Source: an uncultured Clostridia bacterium
Lineage (GTDB): Bacteria; Bacillota; Clostridia; Christensenellales; Aristaeellaceae
DNA: 49,341 nucleotides
Assembly (NCBI GenBank): GCA_946536315.1
Contig: CAMNEH010000008.1
Span: 1-49,341 of the forward strand
Direction: 5' to 3'
In this document: positions 32,505 through 41,352 of the stretch, one piece after another
How positions within the stretch are numbered: the first letter of the stretch is position 1
Layout: the number at the start of each line of letters is the position of its first letter
The notes under the pieces: generated by a model
The model's database searches: none
Told to the model about the DNA's origin: nothing
The model's input: only the letters and a program-made list of their open reading frames with translations
Program-made: the position numbers and the translations under genes

Positions 32505-35147
32505 ATGCTCCAACTAAAAAACATCCACAAAAACTATGTGAGCGGCGAGCTGAAGGTGGAGGCCCTCAGAGGGGTGGACATTGCCTTCAGAAAAAGTGAG
32601 TTTGTGGCGGTGCTCGGCCCGTCCGGGTGCGGCAAAACGACGCTGCTCAATATCATCGGCGGGCTGGATCGGTACTCGGAGGGTGACCTGATCATCAAGG
32701 GGCGTTCCACGCGGGACTATACGGACCGCGATTGGGACAGCTACCGCAATCATTCGGTCGGCTTTGTGTTCCAGAGTTATCATCTGATTCCGCACCAGAC
32801 GGTGCTGGCAAACGTTGAACTGGCGCTGACGCTGTCCGGCGTGGGCGTCCGGGAGCGCCGGGAGCGCGCGGAGGCGGCGCTGCGTAAGGTCGGACTGAGT
32901 GACCAGCTGCACAAAAAACCCGGCGAAATGAGCGGCGGACAAATGCAGCGTGTCGCCATCGCCCGCGCGCTGGTCAACGCCCCGGAGATCATTCTGGCCG
33001 ACGAGCCGACGGGCGCGCTGGACAGCGAAACCAGCGAGCAGATCATGCAGGCGCTGTCGGAAATCGCGCGGGACCGGCTGGTGATCATGGTCACGCACAA
33101 TCCCGACCTGGCGGACCGGTATGCTACGCGCATCGTGCGCCTGCTGGACGGGCGCGTGACGGATGACAGCGCGCCGTTCGACGGCCAGGAGCCCGCGGCT
33201 GCCGCGCGGCCGACGGGCCGCACCGCCATGGGCTTCTGGACGGCGTTCCGCCTGTCGCTCAACAACCTGATGACCAAGAAGGGGCGCACCCTGCTGGTGG
33301 CGCTCGCGGGCAGCATCGGCATCATCGGCATCGCGCTGATCCTGTCGCTGTCCAACGGCGTCAATACCTATATCAAAAATGTGGAGGAGGACACGCTGTC
33401 CGTTTATCCGCTGATGATCGAATCGGAAACGATGGACAGTTCCAACCTGATGCTGGCCATGCTCGGCAGCGCGGAGACCCCACCGGCGGACCGCGAGCCG
33501 GGGCGCGTGTATTCCAGCAACGTGGCGGGCAATTTCCTGAACAGCATGGTACAGGAAGTGGAGGACAACGACCTGGCGCGCTTCAAGGCTTATCTGGATT
33601 CGAACACAGACATGCAGGGCCTGGTGTCCGGCATCAGCTACGAGTATCCGACCACCATGTATATCTATAACGAGAACGCCGTGGGCGGGACGGCACGGGT
33701 CAACCCGAGCACCGTGATCGACAATATGACGAACAGCTCCATGATGAGCGATATCAGCGCCATGACCTCGATGTCCGGTTTCGGCGGCATGAGCCAGATG
33801 ATGAGCGTTTACAACCTGGACGCCTTCCGGGAGCTGAATACCCTGCGGGAGGAGCGCTACGAGCTGCTGGCGGGCCGTATGCCCGAGCGCTACGACGAGC
33901 TGCTGCTGATCACCGGCGAGCACAGTGACCTGAGCGACCTGGTGCTGTTCACCCTCGGTTTGCGCGACCAGGCTGAGGTGAACCGCATGTTCACCGACCT
34001 GCTCTCCGGACAGGCGATGGAGACTGCGGAAGAAATCAGCTTCTCCTATCGGGAGCTCCTGGACCTTGAGTTTAAGCTGATCCTGCCGGGTGACCTGTAC
34101 AAGGAAAACGAGATCGGCATTTTCGTGCCCATCGCGGACGATCCGGACGCGCTGCAGGCGGCGCTGGACAAGGGCCTGACGCTGCGCATTACCGGCATCG
34201 CGCGCAATAACAGTCAGTCGCTGATCTCCTCCTTCGTCGCGGGCGGCGTCGGCTACACGCACGCGCTGACCGAATATGTGGTGAACGCGAACAACCAGAC
34301 GAAATCGGTACAGGCGCAGAAGGCGAATCCGGACACGGACATCTTCACCGGCATCCGCTTTGACGGCGGCGTGGACATGGAGGTGTCCATGGATATCCTC
34401 AATCAGTACCTGGATTCCCTGCCCGCAGCGCAGGCCGCGTCGATCCGAGCGATGATGGGCCTGATGAGCGAGGAACGCATCCTGCAGATGATGAAGGAGC
34501 AGATGGCCAAGCAGCGCACCCAGGCCACCCTGGAGGGCAACCTGGGCAAGCTGAACGCCGCAGACCTCTCCGTACCCACTTCCATCCGCATTTACCCCAA
34601 GGATTTTGAGAGCAAGGAAAAGATCGCCGCCCTGATCGACGCCTACAACGACCGGATGGTGGCCGAGGGCCGCGAGACCAGCGTCATCCGCTACAGTGAT
34701 TACGTCGCGACGCTGATGAGCTCCGTGACGGACATCGTGGACGCGATTTCCTATGTGCTGATCGCGTTCGTTTCCGTGTCGCTCATCGTATCGTCCATCA
34801 TGATCGGGATCATCACTTATATCAGCGTGCTGGAGCGCACCAAGGAGATCGGCATCCTCCGCGCGCTCGGCGCGTCCAAGGGGGACGTCTCCCGCGTGTT
34901 CACCGCCGAAACGCTCATCATCGGCCTGTTCGCGGGGCTGCTGGGCGTGCTCGTGTCCTGGCTGCTGACCTTCCCCATCAACGCGCTCATCCGCAGCCTG
35001 ACCACTGTGAATGCGGCGGCTATCCTGCCGGGGGCGGCGGCGTTTGTGCTGGTGGCGATCAGCATGGTCCTGACCGTCATCGCCGGCGCGATCCCCTCCC
35101 GGCTGGCGGCCAAGAAGGACCCGGTCGTCGCGCTGAGGACGGAGTGA
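32505..35147 (+). CDS. MacB-like ABC transporter, ATPase fused to FtsX-type permease
   Basis: The 880-aa protein joins an ATPase and a permease. Residues 1-225 form a LolD/MacB-type ATPase with Walker A GPSGCGKTT, signature MSGGQMQRVAIARAL and Walker B IILADEPTGALD. A membrane helix follows near 265-285, then a large extracellular region to about 745, then three helices (about 750-870) of the FtsX fold ending RLAAKKDPVVALRTE. Such type VII transporters do not move substrates through the membrane core; they transmit force to export or release peptides, lipoproteins or antibiotics outside. In Firmicutes, fused forms are often linked to antimicrobial peptide or lipid handling. It has its own promoter and no two-component partner beside it. 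Confidence 0.9.
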   Translation: MLQLKNIHKNYVSGELKVEALRGVDIAFRKSEFVAVLGPSGCGKTTLLNIIGGLDRYSEGDLIIKGRSTRDYTDRDWDSYRNHSVGFVFQSYHLIPHQTVLANVELALTLSGVGVRERRERAEAALRKVGLSDQLHKKPGEMSGGQMQRVAIARALVNAPEIILADEPTGALDSETSEQIMQALSEIARDRLVIMVTHNPDLADRYATRIVRLLDGRVTDDSAPFDGQEPAAAARPTGRTAMGFWTAFRLSLNNLMTKKGRTLLVALAGSIGIIGIALILSLSNGVNTYIKNVEEDTLSVYPLMIESETMDSSNLMLAMLGSAETPPADREPGRVYSSNVAGNFLNSMVQEVEDNDLARFKAYLDSNTDMQGLVSGISYEYPTTMYIYNENAVGGTARVNPSTVIDNMTNSSMMSDISAMTSMSGFGGMSQMMSVYNLDAFRELNTLREERYELLAGRMPERYDELLLITGEHSDLSDLVLFTLGLRDQAEVNRMFTDLLSGQAMETAEEISFSYRELLDLEFKLILPGDLYKENEIGIFVPIADDPDALQAALDKGLTLRITGIARNNSQSLISSFVAGGVGYTHALTEYVVNANNQTKSVQAQKANPDTDIFTGIRFDGGVDMEVSMDILNQYLDSLPAAQAASIRAMMGLMSEERILQMMKEQMAKQRTQATLEGNLGKLNAADLSVPTSIRIYPKDFESKEKIAALIDAYNDRMVAEGRETSVIRYSDYVATLMSSVTDIVDAISYVLIAFVSVSLIVSSIMIGIITYISVLERTKEIGILRALGASKGDVSRVFTAETLIIGLFAGLLGVLVSWLLTFPINALIRSLTTVNAAAILPGAAAFVLVAISMVLTVIAGAIPSRLAAKKDPVVALRTE

Positions 35148-35163
35148 CGCGTGCCGGCCTGAT

Positions 35164-35193
35164 TTGACATCCGGCGCTGGATCGTGATAGAAT
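35164..35193 (+). promoter_or_regulatory. Promoter of the pseudokinase-vWA-PurA-like operon
   Basis: A perfect TTGACA (35164-35169) and TAGAAT (35188-35193) are 18 bp apart, with TG one base before the -10 box. The TTG start codon follows 34 bp later. Confidence 0.8.
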
Positions 35194-35227
35194 AGGGCAA
35201 AGTGGTCAATGTAGGCGAGGTGGTATC

Positions 35228-36133
35228 TTGATCAGTCTGAAATGCAAGGTATGCCACGGGGAACTGGTGTTCATGGAGGATAAGACCATGGCCTGCCCGT
35301 ACTGTGGCAATCGCTACGCGCTGACGGGCGGGGAAATGGACGAATACGGCAGGCGGCGGCAGGAGATTCTGCGCTGCCTGAGTGTGGATCGCGAGGCGGG
35401 GGAAAACACCCGGCTGCTGGACAGCCTCTGGCAGAAAGCGCTGCCCGTCCGCCTGACGAGTGCGGACGGCAGGGATGTCGCTATCCGCTGCCTGTATGAA
35501 GGCGAAAGCGGCGGCGCCCGGCTCATGACCGCGAGGGAGAATCTGCTGATCCAGTTCCCGCGCGGGGACGCTGAGCAGGCCGAACGGTACAACGCCGCGC
35601 TGGGACTGTTGGAATTCCCGAAAACGGAAGGGCACCAGCTGACGGACTGCTTCCCGCGCGCGGGACAGGTGATCCCGCTGAATGACGGGCAGACGCTGCT
35701 TGCGGTCGCCAAACAGGCGACGTATTTCCCGCTCGCCATGTTTGGCGCGCTGACCCCGGAGCACGCGGCCTGGGTGGTTTCCCGGCTGGAAAACATCTGC
35801 TGCGTACTGGAATTCAGCGGTGTGAGGCATGGACGGATCGATGCGGAAAACGTGCTGATTGACCCCTGGACGCATCAGGCGGCGCTCATGGGCGGGTGGG
35901 AAGGCGCTGCCCGCGGCAGCTGCCGGGACGACCTCGCCGCCATGCGGCGCATGATCCTGCGTGTCATGGGCGCGAACGCGTCGGGAGCGCCGGAACAGTT
36001 CCGGAAATTTCTGCGTGAGCGGCCGGCAGCGACCGCGTATGATGATTTTTCGGCCTGGGACGATGTGATTTCGCGCGGCTTCGGCGGCCGGCGGTTCGCG
36101 AAGATGGATGTCGCGTCCGCGCTCGGGCATTGA
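35228..36133 (+). CDS. Zinc-ribbon pseudokinase
   Basis: The 301-aa protein starts at a TTG with GGCGAGGTGG upstream; this start is needed to include the first Cys pair. Residues 1-30 form a zinc ribbon (Cys6, 9, 23, 26). The rest resembles a small protein-kinase fold whose catalytic loop reads HGRIDAENVLID (201-212): the Asp expected after HG is Arg203, Asn208 is kept, and the DFG position reads MGGWE. It therefore looks catalytically dead or altered. A vWA gene follows by 15 bp and then a PurA-like gene, all on one transcript. Kinase plus vWA pairs recall TerY-P style stress modules, but no phosphatase is present. The kinase-fold call rests on motifs only. Confidence 0.6.
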   Translation: MISLKCKVCHGELVFMEDKTMACPYCGNRYALTGGEMDEYGRRRQEILRCLSVDREAGENTRLLDSLWQKALPVRLTSADGRDVAIRCLYEGESGGARLMTARENLLIQFPRGDAEQAERYNAALGLLEFPKTEGHQLTDCFPRAGQVIPLNDGQTLLAVAKQATYFPLAMFGALTPEHAAWVVSRLENICCVLEFSGVRHGRIDAENVLIDPWTHQAALMGGWEGAARGSCRDDLAAMRRMILRVMGANASGAPEQFRKFLRERPAATAYDDFSAWDDVISRGFGGRRFAKMDVASALGH

Positions 36134-36148
36134 CGAAGGAGGACGGAT

Positions 36149-37048
36149 ATGGGATACGGCAGTTATACCAGCGAGGACTGGGCGAGCCTGCGCAAAAGCG
36201 CCGGCATCACGCATGAGGCTACGGCCAACCAGATTTTCAGGAGCACCACCATCAAGCCTGAGCTTGATCCGAAGCGCATCCTGCTCAGGGAGTCGCGGGA
36301 CTCGGAGGATCATCCGGCGTCCACACCGGTGATCATCGGGCTGGACGTGACGGGCTCCATGGGCTTCCTGGCGGAAGAGATCGCCAAGAACAGCCTGAAC
36401 GAAACGATGCTCAAGCTGTATGACCTGAAGCCGGTCACGGATCCGCAGCTGATGTTCGCAGCGATCGGCGACGTCACGGACCGGGCGCCGCTGCAGGTGA
36501 CGCAGTTTGAATCGGACATCCGTATTGGCAAACAGCTGCTGGAGCTCTGGCTGGAGGGCAACGGCGGCGATATGCCGGAGGATTATCCGCTGTTATGGTA
36601 TTTTGCCGCGAAGCATACCGCCATCGACAGCTGGCAGAAGCGCAAAAAGAAGGGCATCCTGATCACGATCGGCGATGCGGACTGCCATCCGGCCCTGTCA
36701 TCTGCCAGTATTGCGCGGATATTCCCTGACGGAATGCAAAAATCGGACCTGACGGCGACAGCGCTCGCAGAGGAAGCGGGCCGGATGTACGAGCTGTTCC
36801 ACATCCATCTGAACAGCCGTTATGGCTTCCCCGTACCCATCCTTGAAAAGGCCATCCCCGGCCACGTGGTGCGGATGAATAAAGACCAGGTCAGCATCCT
36901 GCCGGACCTGATCATCGGGCTGATGCGGATGCTTAACGGGATGGGCGCTGAAGCGGCGGCCGCGCTGACGCCGGAGAAAGAACGGGCGCTCAGGGACTGC
37001 CTGAAGCAGGTGCGTATACAGTCCGGGAGTCAGGGCTACAGCTTCTGA
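36149..37048 (+). CDS. vWA domain protein
   Basis: The 299-aa cytoplasmic protein has a von Willebrand A fold covering most of its length, with the metal site DVTGSMG (Asp66, Thr68, Ser70), a second loop near GDVTD, and GNGGDMPEDYPLL in the middle. The first 55 residues form a separate leader containing SYTSEDWASLRKSAGI. vWA proteins of this sort act as metal-dependent assembly or chaperone-like partners. AAGGAGG precedes the ATG, and the stop overlaps the next start as TGATG, so translation with the PurA-like gene is coupled. No MoxR ATPase is beside it. Confidence 0.8.
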   Translation: MGYGSYTSEDWASLRKSAGITHEATANQIFRSTTIKPELDPKRILLRESRDSEDHPASTPVIIGLDVTGSMGFLAEEIAKNSLNETMLKLYDLKPVTDPQLMFAAIGDVTDRAPLQVTQFESDIRIGKQLLELWLEGNGGDMPEDYPLLWYFAAKHTAIDSWQKRKKKGILITIGDADCHPALSSASIARIFPDGMQKSDLTATALAEEAGRMYELFHIHLNSRYGFPVPILEKAIPGHVVRMNKDQVSILPDLIIGLMRMLNGMGAEAAAALTPEKERALRDCLKQVRIQSGSQGYSF

Positions 37049-38232
37049 TGCCCGAAACGTTTGCCGTCATCGGCAAAAATTACGGGGACGAGGGCAAGGG
37101 ACTTGCGGTCAGCGCGCTGACCGCCCAGGGCGGTCCGGCGCTGGTCGTCCGCCACAACGGCGGCGCGCAGGCGGGTCACACCGTGGAAGGGCCGTGGGGC
37201 CGTTTTGTGTTTCACCAGCTGGGCTCGGGCAGCTTTCACGGCGCGGATACGCTCCTGTCGTCCACCTTTCTGATCGATCTGTACCAGCTCGGCCGCGAGA
37301 TGCGCGATTACCTGACGCTGGGCGGCGCCGCGCCGCGCGTGTGGGCGGACCCGGCGGCGCAGATCGCGTATCCGGACGATGTGCTGATCAATATGGCGCT
37401 GGAAACGTCCCGCGGGGAACAGCGGCATGGTTCCTGCGGCATGGGGATCTACGAGGCGCAGCTGCGCGCCCGGGCCGGCTATGGACTGACTGTGGGCGAA
37501 GCGGCTGGCATGAGCGCGGACGCGCTCGCCCGGCGGCTGATCTCCATGCGCAGGGAATACAGCGCCCGCCGCCTGGCCGACCTGGGCCTGACGGGCGGCG
37601 GCGCGGGGGAGTATGGCGAGCTGCTGCGGGACGACACGCTGCTGATCGGCGCGGCGGAGACGTACGCGCGGGAAAGCGCTCATCTGACACTGCGAACTCC
37701 GGATGGCGAATGGCTGGCCGGCTATGCCCGCGTCGTGTTCGAGGGCGCGCAGGGCCTGCTGCTGGACGCGGAATACGCGCCGGGCGGACCGCACGTGACC
37801 GCCTCGCGCACGGGATTGACTCATCCTGCCGCGCATTGCGCGGCGTGGGGGCTGCCCCTCGACCGCGCGGTATATGTGACGCGGAGCTATGTCACCCGCC
37901 ACGGGGCGGGTCCGCTGCCGTTTGCCTGCGCCCCGGAATCGCTCGGCGCGCTGACTTTGGACCGTACCAACGTGCCCAACCCCTGGCAGGGGACGCTGCG
38001 ATACGCGCGGCATCCTGACGTGCCGGAGTTTTTCGCCCAGCTGCGCGCCGATCTGCGGGTCTGTGTGCGGCGGCCGTCGGTGGCGCTGCTGGTCACGCAC
38101 CTCAACGAGACGGACGGGAGCATCTGTTTCCACTCCGGCAACGCGGCCCCCGACTGCCTGATGGCAGGACGTGATACCCCGCTGGATCACGTGCTCGTAT
38201 CCTATTCGCCATTTGAAATCAAAGAACTGTGA
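37048..38232 (+). CDS. Divergent adenylosuccinate-synthetase-like enzyme
   Basis: The 394-aa protein is a PurA homologue by its phosphate loop NYGDEGKG (catalytic Asp14, Lys17), VVRHNGGAQAGHT, the VVFEGAQGLLLDAEY block with VTASRTG, and SYVTRHGAGPLPF. Normal PurA joins IMP and aspartate using GTP. Here the TTGRRRR-type loop that binds aspartate is absent and RTNVPNPWQGTLRY stands in its place, the guanine-recognition TKLD is VTHLNE, and the protein is about 40 residues short. It may use a different amino donor or nucleotide, as PurZ enzymes do. Its ATG overlaps the vWA stop by one base, and glgB follows 13 bp later. I consider it a paralogue, not the housekeeping purA. Confidence 0.8.
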   Translation: MPETFAVIGKNYGDEGKGLAVSALTAQGGPALVVRHNGGAQAGHTVEGPWGRFVFHQLGSGSFHGADTLLSSTFLIDLYQLGREMRDYLTLGGAAPRVWADPAAQIAYPDDVLINMALETSRGEQRHGSCGMGIYEAQLRARAGYGLTVGEAAGMSADALARRLISMRREYSARRLADLGLTGGGAGEYGELLRDDTLLIGAAETYARESAHLTLRTPDGEWLAGYARVVFEGAQGLLLDAEYAPGGPHVTASRTGLTHPAAHCAAWGLPLDRAVYVTRSYVTRHGAGPLPFACAPESLGALTLDRTNVPNPWQGTLRYARHPDVPEFFAQLRADLRVCVRRPSVALLVTHLNETDGSICFHSGNAAPDCLMAGRDTPLDHVLVSYSPFEIKEL

Positions 38233-38245
38233 CAGGAGGCTTCCC

Positions 38246-40261
38246 ATGCTGACCTATCCCGAACGCGCCTGCGAGCGCCTGCTGAATATTGATCCGGGAC
38301 TGGCCCCGTTCAGAAATGACATCATGCTCAGACTCAACCTCGCCAACCAGACCATGACGCGCCTGATGGGCGACCGGGAAAACCTGAGCGACTTTGCGGA
38401 CGGGTACATGTATTTTGGCTTTCACCGCACGCCGGATGGCTGGGTCTTCCGTGAATGGCTGCCCGGGGCGGACAGGGTCTTCCTGACCGGTGACTTCAAC
38501 GGCTGGAACCGGATCAGCCATCCGCTGCGCCGAATGGACGACGGCGTGTGGGAAATCGCGCTGGAAGGCCGGGACGCGCTCCAGCATGGTCAGTATGTGA
38601 AGCTGATCGTGGAAAAGGACGGAATAGCAGAGGAGCGGGTGCCCGCGTATATCCGCCGCGCCGTGCTCAACCCGGATACCCACATCCTGGCCGGGCAGAT
38701 CTGGGCGCCGGATGCGCCGTTTGAATGGACGGATCAGGACTTCTACCGCCGCCGCCCGCTCGATCAGACGCTGATCTACGAGGCGCACGTCGGCATGGCC
38801 ACGGAGCGCGAGGGTGTCGGCACCTATCGTGAGTTCGCGGACAACGTCCTGCCGCGCATCGCCGACCTCGGTTATACCGCTGTGCAGCTGATGGCCATTC
38901 AGGAGCATCCGTATTACGCGTCCTTCGGCTATCAGGTGACCAACTTCTTCGCGCCGTCGTCGCACTTCGGCACGCCGGACGACCTGAAATACCTGATCAA
39001 TACCGCGCACAGTCTGGGCCTGCGCGTGCTGCTGGATGTGGTGCACTCCCATGCCAGCGCCAACGTGGGCGAGGGCCTCAACCGGCAGGACGGCACGGAC
39101 GGACAGTATTTCCTGGAAGGCGGACGCGGCTGGCATGTCGCGTGGAATACGCGGCTCTTTAATTACGGCAAAACGGAGGTGCTGCACTTCCTGCTGTCCA
39201 ACCTCAAGTACTGGCAGGAGGAGTTCCATTTCGACGGCTTCCGCTTTGACGGCGTGACCTCCATGATCTACGAGAATCACGGGCTGGGTGAGGCGTTCAC
39301 CGATTATCACTATTACTATTCGCCCAATACCAATTTGGACGCGCTGGTGTATCTGACGCTCGCGAACGCGCTGATCCACCAGGTGAACCCGTTTGCTGTT
39401 ACCGTGGCGGAGGAAATGAGCGGCATGCCCGGCATGTGCCTGCCCGTCGTGGAGGGCGGCATCGGGTTTGACGACCGCCTGGCGATGGGCATCCCGGACT
39501 ACTGGATCAAGCTGATCAAGGAGAGCCGCATGGAGGACTGGGACATGGGCAAGCTCTGGTACGAGCTGACCACTGCCCGTCCTCTGGAAAAAAATATCTC
39601 CTATGCGGAGTCCCACGACCAGGCGCTGGTGGGGGACAAGACCATCATCTTCCGCCTGGCGGACGCCGAAATGTATACCGGCATGTCCAACGACTATCAT
39701 TCCCCGACGATCGACAATGCGATCGACTACCACAAGCTGATCCGTTTCCTGACGCTGACCTCCGCGCGCAGCGGGTACCTCAATTTCATGGGCAACGAAT
39801 TCGGGCATCCGGAATGGATCGATTTCCCGCGCGAGGGGAACGGCTGGAGCTATCATTATGCCCGCCGGCAGTGGAGCCTGAGCGAAAAGACCTATCTGAA
39901 ATACAGCTGGCTGAACCAGTTCGACCGGGATATGATCCACTTTGTCCGGGAGCGCGGCGTCATGTTTGCTCCGCCGGAAACCATGTGGATCGACCAGCAG
40001 AAAAAGCTGATCGTTTTCCGGCGCGGGGGGCTGATCTTCCTGTTTAACCTGCACCCCGGGCAGTCGCAGACGGATTATTTCGTGTCCGTTTCCCATGGTA
40101 CGCGCTGGCGCGCCGTGTTCTCGACCGATCGCGCGGTGTACGGCGGTCAGGACCGCATCAGCATGGATTATGTCTATTCCGCCGGCGCGCACCCGGATTA
40201 TGGATCCGGCTTCGCCTTCTATCTCCCCGCCCGCTCAGCGGCAGTGCTGGAGCGGGTGTAG
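38246..40261 (+). CDS. glgB: 1,4-alpha-glucan branching enzyme (GH13, eukaryote-like type)
   Basis: The 671-aa protein has an N-terminal carbohydrate-binding beta-domain (FTGDFNGW-like segment near 80-90), a GH13 barrel and a C-terminal beta-domain. Catalytic residues are Asp335 in FRFDGVTSM, Glu389 in VAEEMSGMP and the Asp in AESHDQ. Details such as YEAHVGMA, FGYQVTNFFAPSS and NTNLDAL place it with the branching enzymes related to eukaryotic GBE1 rather than classic bacterial GlgB. It makes alpha-1,6 branches in glycogen. AGGAGG precedes the ATG; the open frame extends 75 bp upstream into the PurA-like gene. No other glycogen gene is nearby, so its place in this operon is unexpected. Confidence 0.92.
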   Translation: MLTYPERACERLLNIDPGLAPFRNDIMLRLNLANQTMTRLMGDRENLSDFADGYMYFGFHRTPDGWVFREWLPGADRVFLTGDFNGWNRISHPLRRMDDGVWEIALEGRDALQHGQYVKLIVEKDGIAEERVPAYIRRAVLNPDTHILAGQIWAPDAPFEWTDQDFYRRRPLDQTLIYEAHVGMATEREGVGTYREFADNVLPRIADLGYTAVQLMAIQEHPYYASFGYQVTNFFAPSSHFGTPDDLKYLINTAHSLGLRVLLDVVHSHASANVGEGLNRQDGTDGQYFLEGGRGWHVAWNTRLFNYGKTEVLHFLLSNLKYWQEEFHFDGFRFDGVTSMIYENHGLGEAFTDYHYYYSPNTNLDALVYLTLANALIHQVNPFAVTVAEEMSGMPGMCLPVVEGGIGFDDRLAMGIPDYWIKLIKESRMEDWDMGKLWYELTTARPLEKNISYAESHDQALVGDKTIIFRLADAEMYTGMSNDYHSPTIDNAIDYHKLIRFLTLTSARSGYLNFMGNEFGHPEWIDFPREGNGWSYHYARRQWSLSEKTYLKYSWLNQFDRDMIHFVRERGVMFAPPETMWIDQQKKLIVFRRGGLIFLFNLHPGQSQTDYFVSVSHGTRWRAVFSTDRAVYGGQDRISMDYVYSAGAHPDYGSGFAFYLPARSAAVLERV

Positions 40262-40300
40262 CTTTTGGGCTCCGCTTTGTCAGCGCTTCCCCGGTAAGGC

Positions 40301-40336
40301 GAGGCGCAGGCTGCGGCATTCAGCAGCCTGCGCCTC
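40301..40336 (+). terminator. Hairpin after glgB
   Basis: A perfect 14-bp GC-rich stem (40301-40314 with 40323-40336) and an eight-base loop lie 40 bp after the glgB stop. No T-run follows, so termination would be weak or Rho-dependent. Confidence 0.5.
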
Positions 40337-40385
40337 CAGGCCACCGGCGCCTGATAATCACCGAGGGTCAGGTGTCATTTGAATG

Positions 40386-40397
40386 TTGCATATGCAA
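40386..40397. promoter_or_regulatory. Palindrome upstream of the LysR gene
   Basis: TTGCATATGCAA is a perfect 12-bp palindrome 28 bp before the LysR start codon. Its place and A/T-rich centre suit an autoregulatory LysR-type site. Confidence 0.4.
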
Positions 40398-40424
40398 TGA
40401 TTTAGAAAGGCAGGACGGACTGTT

Positions 40425-41348
40425 ATGACGATCCAGCAGCTGATGTATGTGATTGCGATCACCGAAGCGGGCTCCATCAACGGCGCGGCGGACCGGCTGA
40501 TCCTGTCTCAGCCGTCACTGACCAACGCGGTCCATGCGCTGGAGACGGAGCTGGGCCTGACCATTTTTCACCGTACGCGCAAGGGGGTCACGCTCACTGC
40601 GGAGGGGATGGACTTTCTGCCCTACGCGCGCTCAGTGGTCGATCAGTATGAGAGCCTGATGCGCGCCTATGGCAAGGCGGGGACGCACCGGCAGAAATTC
40701 GGGGTATCCACGCAGCACTATTCCTTTGCGGTCAAGGCTTTTGTGGAATTGACCCGGTCCTTCGACGTCGCGGAGTACGAGTTTGCGATCCGTGAGACCC
40801 GCACGCGCGATGTGATCGAGGACGTCGCGGCGTCACGCAGCGAAATCGGCATCCTGTACCTGAACGGCTTCAACCGTAAGGCACTGTTAAAGCTGCTGAA
40901 CGACAACGGTCTGCAGGTCCAGCACCTGATCGACTGCAACGCTTACGTGTACCTGTGGAAGGGCCATCCGCTCGCGGGCAGAAAGCGCATTTCCGCCCGC
41001 GACCTGCAGCCCTATCCCTGCCTGTCCTTTGAGCAGGGCGAAAACAGCAATTTTTACCTCGCGGAGGAGATATTCTCCACCAACGAATATCCCCGCCTCA
41101 TCAAATGCTGCGACCGCGCGACCGTGCTCAACCTGATGGTGGGCGTCAATGGCTACACCCTTTGCAGCGGCATCATCTGCGAGGAACTGAACGGCGGTGA
41201 TTATATCGCCGTCCCGTACAGTGACGGGAAGGAAACCTCCGAAAGCGCGATGGAGCTGGTGCTGGTGACCCGGAAAAACCACATCCTGACCACGGTCGGG
41301 CACAGATATGTCGAGGAACTGAAAAAATACCTGGGGATCGCTTCCTGA
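40425..41348 (+). CDS. LysR family transcription regulator
   Basis: The 307-aa protein has the standard layout: an N-terminal winged helix-turn-helix (TIQQLMYVIAITEAGSINGA; LSQPSLTNAVHALETELG; FHRTRKGVTLTAEG) and a two-lobed ligand-binding domain from about residue 90. It probably senses a small metabolite and controls itself or neighbours, but no divergent target gene is beside it: glgB lies upstream on the same strand and a STAND gene converges with a 4-bp gap. A weak ribosome site (AAAGGCAGG) precedes the ATG, and a palindrome is close upstream. Confidence 0.93.
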   Translation: MTIQQLMYVIAITEAGSINGAADRLILSQPSLTNAVHALETELGLTIFHRTRKGVTLTAEGMDFLPYARSVVDQYESLMRAYGKAGTHRQKFGVSTQHYSFAVKAFVELTRSFDVAEYEFAIRETRTRDVIEDVAASRSEIGILYLNGFNRKALLKLLNDNGLQVQHLIDCNAYVYLWKGHPLAGRKRISARDLQPYPCLSFEQGENSNFYLAEEIFSTNEYPRLIKCCDRATVLNLMVGVNGYTLCSGIICEELNGGDYIAVPYSDGKETSESAMELVLVTRKNHILTTVGHRYVEELKKYLGIAS

Positions 41349-41352
41349 CCTG

